Source: Cerioporus squamosus (lineage: Eukaryota > Basidiomycota > Agaricomycetes > Polyporales > Polyporaceae). Taken from it: a stretch of DNA of 64,000 nt. The stretch is taken from assembly GCA_022592435.1 (NCBI GenBank), contig JABYQS010000008.1, positions 248,001-312,000 on the forward strand, written 5' to 3'. The notes under the pieces are model-generated. The model was given only the letters and a program-made list of their open reading frames with translations. It ran no database searches and was not told the origin of the DNA. How positions within the stretch are numbered: position 1 is the first letter of the stretch; the number at the start of each line of letters is the position of its first letter. Shown here one piece after another: positions 57,516 through 64,000 of this stretch. The position numbers and the translations under genes are program-made.

Positions 57516-58243
57516 TCATGCAGATGACATCTCCGCGTCCGATGCCTCAGACGATGTCGAGGCCTGGCGGAGTGCGTCGGGGAGCTTGGGTGTCGCAATA
57601 CGGCTGGGAGGAGGGTTGCGCGGGATGAAGCGGTAGGGGTGGATGACGGCACGCAGACGTGCGCGGTTCTGCGGCTCACGCATCTGGACCGCGAGCGGCC
57701 CGACGACGAGGTATGCCTTGCCCGACTTGCACTTCTCAGCCTTCTCGGGGATCGGCCGGTTGTTCTCGTCAACGGCGTCCGGTGGAAGGGGAAGGACGAG
57801 CATCGCGTCGGCGTCGTCGTACGACTCCGAGAGCACGACGCGGTACTTGTCCGACGGGAGGTACGGGTGGTGACGGCGGATCGTACGCCTGCAGACGGAC
57901 GGGCGGCGTGCAGGCCATGCCTCCGTGGGCGAGGACTCGCGGGAGGTCGCGGTGCATGACGAGGTCGTAGAGGAGATGGAGGACTGACGGCCGCGAGAGT
58001 ACTGGTTAAAGTCCAGCGGAAGCGGGGCCTGTTCCGTTGCCGTCAGGTCACGGAGCCGAAGAGATGGGCGGATGGACGTACCAGAAGGTCATTAGGATTA
58101 CCGGAGTTCGTAAATTGCATGGCGGGGACGTTAAGGTTGGGTTGACGAGTGCGGATGTCGAAGAGACCAAGGGAGCGCAGGGGAGGAAGGGTAGGGCGGG
58201 TAGCGTCCGGTGCGGGAGAAGGGGTGTTGGAAGGAGAAGCCAT
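57516..58243 (-). CDS. Small conserved-looking protein, unknown function
   Basis: Two exons joined in phase 0 (donor CTG/GTACGT, acceptor AACAG): exon 1 MASPSNTPSPAPDATRPTLP, then LGLFDIRTRQPNLNVPAMQF and NDLL; exon 2 APLPLDFNQYSRGRQSSISS, a Ser-rich stretch, SVCRRTIRRHHPYLPSDKYR, LSESYDDADAMLVLPLPPDA, KSGKAYLVVGPLAVQMREPQ, VIHPYRFIPRNPPPSR and a Ser/Glu-rich tail. About 225 residues. The middle block looks like a small globular domain between disordered ends. No signal peptide, helix anchor or catalytic motif. A TATA-like TATAAAGG at 58473-58480 lies about 230 bp upstream. Confidence 0.6.
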
Positions 58244-58954
58244 TTATTGTCTGGCGTCAGATGTGTTTGAGATTGGGTACAAGTGCGTGAGGTGGGTGGC
58301 GTGACACAAGACGAGATGGCTGATGGGAAAACAAGACGGGTCCACCGGGGTACCAATCAGAAGGCGCTGCCTTGTTATATCTGAGAATGGGTATAAATGG
58401 CGTCGGAGCAGAGGATGGCAAGAAAGGAAGGAGGTGAGGGGGACGAGGTCTCCACAGCCCCGGATTCATCATCCTTTATAGCAAGCAGCGCCTGCTGGCG
58501 ACATTGTCCGAGTTGCTCACGACGACGAGTGTGTCAATAGGTCAATAGCGAGAGTGAACAGTGCGCTATATCCTTTGTCTTCACGAAAGAGATGAGGGAA
58601 GTCGCATTCGAGGGAACAATTGGGCAGACTCACGCGTTGTTTGCCGGTATTTACCGCTCGCTTCGTCGCGCTCGGCTACACAAAAAGGACGCAGGCTGGA
58701 CTCGGTCGCATTGTCTGCGAGCTCGGGTGGCAGCATGTGCCAAACTCGATGCGGACGGTCAGAGGAAGGACAAGCAAGGTCGGGAATACAGCATGGATTC
58801 GTGGCTCTGCAAGTTACGCGTGGTCAAGGACCAAGGTCGAACATGCGATGCTGTGCAGGACGACTACGGGCGGCTGCTGGGTAGCGCCGGGTAGTATTTT
58901 CGGCGTCTAGGAGAGTCGGCCTTTTGTCCTCCTCCTCCTCGCTACGCTCTCAGA
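58244..58954. other. Divergent promoter region (unknown gene and RPC19)
   Basis: Holds TATAAAGG (58473-58480, minus strand). A C/T-rich leader precedes RPC19 on the plus strand. No other gene recognised. Confidence 0.4.
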
Positions 58955-59764
58955 ATGGCGGAAGCTACGCCAAAAATCCGTATTGTACGTCGCCAAGTGT
59001 TGCGAGTGTATGATTGTAGGCTTATTGGGACATGCAGCTGAAAGGTGCAGAGCCAGACTTGTCCGCAGCGACATACCAGATTCACGACGAGTCTCATACG
59101 ATCGGGAACGCACTCCGGTGGATGCTCATGAAGAAGTACGTCACAACATTGTAGAGTCGGGCGGGCACATGCATTGACAGGAGAGCCCCAATTGTCTCAG
59201 TCCGAAGGTGGAATTCTGCGGCTACAGGTGCGTTCTGTTCTCGCCCCTTCCTCCGCCAATTCTTGCAAGCGACGTTTCCTTCGGAACCCCCGCCGCACGG
59301 CCTTTTGTCCCACCCTCTACTGTCGTACCTGGCCTTCATGGTGATTGCGGAGTTTTCATCTCGCTTTTGTGCGCGACGCCGGCCAGGCGGGCGAGCGCGC
59401 CTGAACGCGCCCCTCAATTGTCCTCCCGGCGGCTCATCATGCCATGGTGACCTCGGTTCGCCCCCCACGATATCTCTACCGTCACTTGTCCCATCCTTTC
59501 TTATGCCGGTATTGACATGCCTTTGCCAGCGTACCACATCCGTCGGAGAATCACATCAACATGCGCATCCAGATGTACGGTGAGCCATGCCCTCGTAGCA
59601 TTCCTGCTGCTCGAGTCTCATTGTGCCCTGCAGACGGACTCTCGTCGCTGACAGCACTACTCGAGGCTCTCAAGAACCTGGACGATCTGTGCGTGACCAT
59701 CGACGAGGCGTATACCCACAGCCTGCAAAACGACCAGTACGAACGCTGGGACGAGAAGAGCTGA
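58955..59764 (+). CDS. RPC19: RNA polymerase I and III subunit AC19 (Rpc19)
   Basis: Small alpha-like subunit shared by RNA polymerases I and III; it pairs with AC40 in assembly. Exon 1 gives MAEATPKIRI. Exon 2 gives LKGAEPDLSAATYQIHDESH then TIGNALRWMLMKN, the alpha-motif that defines the family. A short exon encodes PKVEFCGYS, the next VPHPSENHINMRIQMY, and the last DGLSSLTALLEALKNLDDLC to DEKS. All joins fit GT..AG. An intron of about 300 nt (from about 59230 to 59530) is the longest. Length, about 110 residues, is normal for the family. Confidence 0.93.
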
Positions 59765-60105
59765 GAGCTGGTTCTGGCCTCGATTCCGGTGTGCTCCTCG
59801 TCTTATACTCATTGTGTGTTGTATCATTATTTTCTTCTACTTCGCAAGCAGTCACCGTCGCCCGTATTGTCCCCTCTTGACTGTGAATGACGAAGGAAGG
59901 CTCAGGAGAACTACGCCTATGTGGCGCAGCACGGGGCATGTCGAGCAGCGTGAAGATAAGGAATGGAGAGTCGATAGCGCGCTTCGGACGCATGTCGGAA
60001 GAAAGAGCGAATGCGGCTGGAGGAAGGCTAGCGACGGTGCGCAATAAGCCATGGTTTCCTACGATGTGAGCTTGCGAGTGGCGGGCTCAAGTACTCACTG
60101 AGGTT
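59765..60105. other. Intergenic between convergent RPC19 and BTB copy 3
   Basis: Nothing recognised. Confidence 0.4.
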
Positions 60106-61128
60106 TCAGAGCTGGAAGATCGTTGGCAGTTTGTCCCATAAAGCCCGCCGCTCTGCGACTCCTCGCTCTTCTAGCATCTTCGCACAGGCGTTGCATATGT
60201 GCGGCCGAAAGTCTCGTTTGATCTCGTCTGTATTTCCGGTGATCAGACGGGTAACAGAGGCCCGCCGCGCGAGGTACCGCTCTAGTAACTTGGCAGAGCA
60301 AGTTGCTGGATGCTTGCAATCGGAAGAAGGTCCGACGTCGAAGATGCGGTTCGTCATAGGATCGCGCTTTAGCCCCATCTGTGCGTACCCTTCGAAGCAC
60401 CGCTTCAGGTCTTCTGGAGAGAGATGCTGGACAGTTCTGTCCTCCCGACGCCAACCATCCACCACTCGGCTGCCAATGGCAACGCAGAAATAGAACGCGA
60501 TGGGAAGCATGGACTGGGTGTTCGTGAGCCGGGATAGATGGATCAGCTCAATCCCACGTCTGGTGTTGCAAGACATGACGATGTTGGCCCTCTCCAGCTC
60601 CTCGAACGTACATGGCGCGAAGTACTTCTGGAGCGCGACTAGCGCTTGGTTCTGAACATCGTCAATCTGGTATTTGTGCCCGAGGCGGACAAGGGAGGAC
60701 AGCTGATGGAAGGTGAAGGCCTTTTCTGGGTGGAGCGTGTAGAGCCTGTGCATCGTCAGTGCTGGGAGAAACAGGCAGTGAGATCGCAGGACGTACATCC
60801 TGTGTCGGTTGGGGAGCACGACCCTCAGTAGGTGCCTCAGGTCCTCCGGGGAGTCCTGCATCTCAACCACTGGACACCCTTCCAACTTGCTGCTCGTTCC
60901 CGCATCTGCAGCGGAGAACATATCGGAGAAGACGGGAGACTGCATGGCTAGGAGACCTCTGTAGACCTTGAAGGCGACTCTCCGGGTGAGGAGGACCAGG
61001 TTCCCTTTTTCCATCCAAAACTCCTTGTCATGCTCCCGAATCTCAGCATCGCCGGCATTAGCCATATGGTGATCGTGATCGGAGACGGATGTGGCAGCGC
61101 GAATGGTGGGTGGCGTAACGTCGAGCAT
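60106..61128 (-). CDS. BTB/POZ domain protein (copy 3)
   Basis: Starts MLDVTPPTIRAATSVSDHDH; BTB fold KEFWMEKGNLVLLTRRVAFK, VYRGLLAMQSPVFSDMFSAA, GCPVVEMQDSPEDLRHLLRV. An intron of about 50 nt (GTACGTCC to GCACAG) probably follows LPNRHRM, since the alternative read-through inserts a non-family segment. It resumes LYTLHPEKAFTFHQLSSLVR, then HKYQIDDVQNQALVALQKYF, IELIHLSRLTNTQSMLPIAF, GWRREDRTVQHLSPEDLKRC and a Cys-containing end, HICNACAKMLEERG. The order of blocks matches the other two copies. As read it is intact, so likely functional. Confidence 0.86.
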   Translation of the reverse strand: MLDVTPPTIRAATSVSDHDHHMANAGDAEIREHDKEFWMEKGNLVLLTRRVAFKVYRGLLAMQSPVFSDMFSAADAGTSSKLEGCPVVEMQDSPEDLRHLLRVVLPNRHRMYVLRSHCLFLPALTMHRLYTLHPEKAFTFHQLSSLVRLGHKYQIDDVQNQALVALQKYFAPCTFEELERANIVMSCNTRRGIELIHLSRLTNTQSMLPIAFYFCVAIGSRVVDGWRREDRTVQHLSPEDLKRCFEGYAQMGLKRDPMTNRIFDVGPSSDCKHPATCSAKLLERYLARRASVTRLITGNTDEIKRDFRPHICNACAKMLEERGVAERRALWDKLPTIFQL

Positions 61129-61563
61129 GAAGTGAACAACGTCAAGTTACAGCTGTCGAAGTCCGCCGGACTCAGCCTGAGCCTAACGGGCTGCCGCAGC
61201 AACGCTCCTTGTATGGGCGTCTAGGTTACCATATTCAGAAGGCCAAGTCCCGCAGTACCTCCACGCAACCTCCACGGGGCACGCAGTTCACTGCGCCTCC
61301 TCTGTACTTACTCCAGAAGAGCAACAAAGCGCATGCGGAAGATTACCAGTGGACTCCCTGCAACGCGACAATCCGACGAGCCTGTCTTCAGTACCGACTA
61401 CTAGTACGAGCCACGATCATAGTGCAGTACTTAGTACTTACTCTCGCTTTGACCACGCACGACGCGGATCGGAGACTCTCGTTCTCTGTGTTGTGCTGGT
61501 TTACACGTCTCAATCGAAACGTTTAAGAAATCAATAAATACAAACCGCAGCCAGAAGACAAGC
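61129..61563. other. Intergenic, nothing recognised
   Basis: Promoter of BTB copy 3 and 3' flank of the Aim9-like gene. AT-rich near 61520-61555. Confidence 0.4.
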
Positions 61564-63409
61564 CTACTCGGCGATCAGGTTGCGACACCCCGGCTGCAGT
61601 GGGAATGGTCCGCCGAATGCTTCGGTGTCCCAGGCGGCTTGCATATCCTGGCAGAGCCTACGCAGCGCATCACGACGTTCCGGTTCTACCATTCCATCAT
61701 CTGTGGTCTCGAGGCGCGCCAGCAGCTCTCTGACCATCTCCGCATAGACGTCGCATCGCTCCAGCAAGGCCCCAAGACGAACTTCCTCTGCCTCGGAGAT
61801 CTTCAGTGGGCATGGGATGCCGGGACCCGCCAGCTCCGCCCAGTCATCCCGCATGCGCAGTAGAAGCCCTCGAAGCCGGGTGAGCCCATTCGTCCATGTG
61901 CGAGAGGCGCTGTCCACCGGATGAATTCGTAGAGGATACTTAGGGAGGCGGTACACCGCACCCCAGAGAGGATCCTTCAGAATTACGTTCTGCTGCCAAA
62001 TGAAGGTGGCCGCATCCTTGTACTCCTCCAGGACGGCCCTCATCTCGTCTTTCGACAAGCTGTCAAAGTTCTCAGGAAGGTGCGGCTTGCCCATTCTCTT
62101 GGATGGAAGCTCGATCTTGTGCCCTGTGTAGAGGAACGCGCGAGGGATGATGGCCTGCATGTACAGAGGCGCGATGGTCGTCCACTGCCAGTCGATGATC
62201 CCGGTGACAGCGCATGTAGACGGGTCGATGAAGATGTTCCCCCGGTTTAGATCTGGATGCCATATAGTCGGTACGCACAGCTCTGCGGGCGGGATGGTCG
62301 CAGGAACGCACGAGAGGACTTGGTCGAAAACGTTGATGTAAAAGGCGGGAGAGGCATCCTTTTCATCCAAGAAAGACACGTCGGAGGGCAGGCGCGGTTT
62401 CGCAAAGCTAGCCAGCCGTGCTTGCTGGCACCTGATCGTATCGGTTATGAGCGACAAGCAGTCTTGTCCTGGTATCAGCATGTCAGCCACGTCGCGACCA
62501 CAACCCCGATACAGAACATGGACGTACATGGACCTCTGTACGTGTCGAGCTGTTTCCTAGTACCGCGCCACAGTTCCCAATCGATGGAGGGCCCGATGGC
62601 GTATTTTGAGCGCTCCGAGATCGGACTGCCAGCAGGGTCGGCGAAAACGTCGGTCGTGTGTGGTATGCTCTCGACGTCTACCTTGAAATACAGACTGCCG
62701 TGGTGAGTAAAGCAAACCGAGAAGAACTCTGACTGAAGTATAGCCAGATTCTGCACGAGCTCCATGTGTTTCCCAGTGTCGAGCGACTGCCAGGCCTTGG
62801 ACAGCTCCACGCCTTGTGCGACTTCCATGATGATGAACTCGGCCCCGACGCTCGTCGTTTCTGCGCGTGAACACCATGCAAGAACCTTGGGCACGGGAAG
62901 GTTCAGTACGTTCCGTGCAAACTGCATCGTCGCAACCTCAGAAGCGGTGAGGAGGTGGGGCGGACCTGCGAGCGGGCAAGGAAGCCGAGCTACGGCTTCC
63001 CGACCGTCCGAGAAAGTGAGCCTGTAGATTTTATTACTGCTACCTAGTTATGAGTGTGAGTACCGCACAAAGCTTCGACGGATGATGATTCAGATGCTGC
63101 GCACTCTCGAAGGTCTTGTCCATGCGAACGCATTCAGCCCCGACGGCTTTAGCGGCCTCCCTTGCGAGCGCCTGAGGATTGAATGACACGTATCGAGCCA
63201 GGAGGTCTGTAAGTTGGTTCTGTCAGATTTTCATCGCTATAATGATGCGTGCGCTCACGAATGTCCTCGTCGTATAGCCAGCGAGACGTAGTGAGGCGAC
63301 GCAGCGCTTCGGGATCGTTGGTGACCTGGCCACGAACCGCCAGCACAGTAGGCGATATGTTGGAAACAGCTCGAGAGCGAAGCGTGCGTTGTAGCGCGCG
63401 CCGAAGCAT
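61564..63409 (-). CDS. Mitochondrial Aim9-like protein of the aminoglycoside-phosphotransferase (APH) family
   Basis: Kinase-like fold. Exon 1 starts with a basic presequence (MLRRALQRTLRSRAVSNISP) and SRWLYDEDI. The next pieces read RYVSFNPQALAREAAKAVGA, LTFSDGREAVARLPCPLAGP then PHLLTASEVATMQFARNVLN and LPVPKVLAWCSRAE. GAEFIIMEVAQGVELSKAWQ is the hinge-like block. The catalytic loop is TIWHPDLNRGNIFID (HxDLxxxN), followed by TGIIDWQW with the metal-binding Asp. The C-terminal half is helical and ends CRNLIAE. Yeast Aim9 affects mitochondrial inheritance; the substrate of the group is unknown. The basidiomycete family is often multicopy. Exon joins in the N-terminal third were only partly resolved. 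Confidence 0.82.
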
Positions 63410-64000
63410 AGGTACACTTGAAAAGTACAATAGCGGGAACGGGATTATGTCGTCTTTCGTCGTCTTGCCAGAGATCAACGTGGGAGAAGAGAACAGAGAT
63501 GCGCCCGAGCGCTTACATGGCTCCTCCTCCTCCTTCGCACTATGTAGACATTTCGGGCACTGTCCGCGTGTCAGCTTCTCACCCTTCTCCTGCGGCGCTC
63601 GGATCGAGGAGTAAGTTACATACAGGATGGTTGCACTGCCCAGAGTAGCACTGACCTCCAATTGATACTGCCACTGTAGGTATTATTCAGTGCTCCGCAG
63701 CAGGAGCGTGGCTATCTAAAGAAACGACTGTCTTATACTACAGGAATCGAGCCTGGTATGCGATCCTATGGGTGTGCACTCCTGTGTCTCTGTGATACTC
63801 GGGCACGCGGTGGCGTCATAGTCAGGAATAGGCACAAGATTCGCGTACATTGAGTAGTGTTGACGAACTCTCGCCTCCCAGGTCTCTCGCCCGCAAGGAC
63901 GGAAGCATTTGGACGACTTTTACTCCTTTGGACTACGGCAAGCGCCAACCGTGCGACCCTGGTCTGAGCTGAAGATGCCAATCACGATACTAGGGGTGAC
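63410..64000. other. Upstream flank to the window end
   Basis: Promoter side of the Aim9-like gene. No other gene could be supported up to the window edge. Confidence 0.4.

Overview
The window looks like nuclear DNA of an agaricomycete (mushroom-forming basidiomycete), most likely a wood-decay polypore. The signs are dense genes split by many introns of about 45-70 nt, the BTB/POZ and F-box/LRR families typical of Agaricomycetes, two cytochrome P450 genes, a lytic polysaccharide monooxygenase, a nitronate monooxygenase and a Ty3/Gypsy-type LTR element. This placement is inferred from gene content and intron style, not from a database search.

Layout. 1-9.4 kb: the 3' end of a Ser-rich protein gene, an MFS transporter, a convergent gene for a secreted precursor carrying seven copies of a Kex2-type peptide (3869-5907), a gene-poor stretch with tRNA-like promoter boxes and a 45-bp palindrome, and a DUF1295 membrane protein. 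9.8-21.6 kb: an alpha/beta hydrolase with a 1.4-kb intron, an F-box/LRR protein, a small unknown protein, a Swi3/Rsc8-type chromatin-remodelling subunit and a putative mitochondrial PPR-like protein. 23-32 kb: a P450, mitochondrial HSP60 with candidate heat-shock elements, a BTB protein and methionyl-tRNA formyltransferase. 33-46 kb: an AA9 LPMO with a C-terminal CFEM-like domain (broken as read), a second P450, a 3.9-kb stretch with nothing recognised, and MSH6. 46.9-50.9 kb: an LTR plus gag without pol, next to a P450 relic. 51.8-64 kb: a broken BTB gene, nitronate monooxygenase with a decayed inverted copy beside it, a small unknown protein, RPC19, a third BTB protein and a mitochondrial Aim9/APH-family protein.

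The strongest candidate for something new is 3869-5907. It encodes a signal peptide, a two-CxxC prodomain and seven nearly identical exons, each encoding the core AAWCQRCAPGNWLI between KK and KR sites. One copy is followed by KREAEA, the kind of spacer found in yeast alpha-factor precursors. Known basidiomycete mating pheromones are prenylated CaaX peptides, so a multicopy Kex2-processed Trp/Cys peptide with alpha-factor-like features is unexpected here.

Single-base frame breaks occur in several genes, including conserved housekeeping ones (the Swi3/Rsc8 gene, MSH6). Some apparent lesions may therefore be assembly errors rather than decay. Exon boundaries were read by eye from GT..AG signals and expected family sequence.
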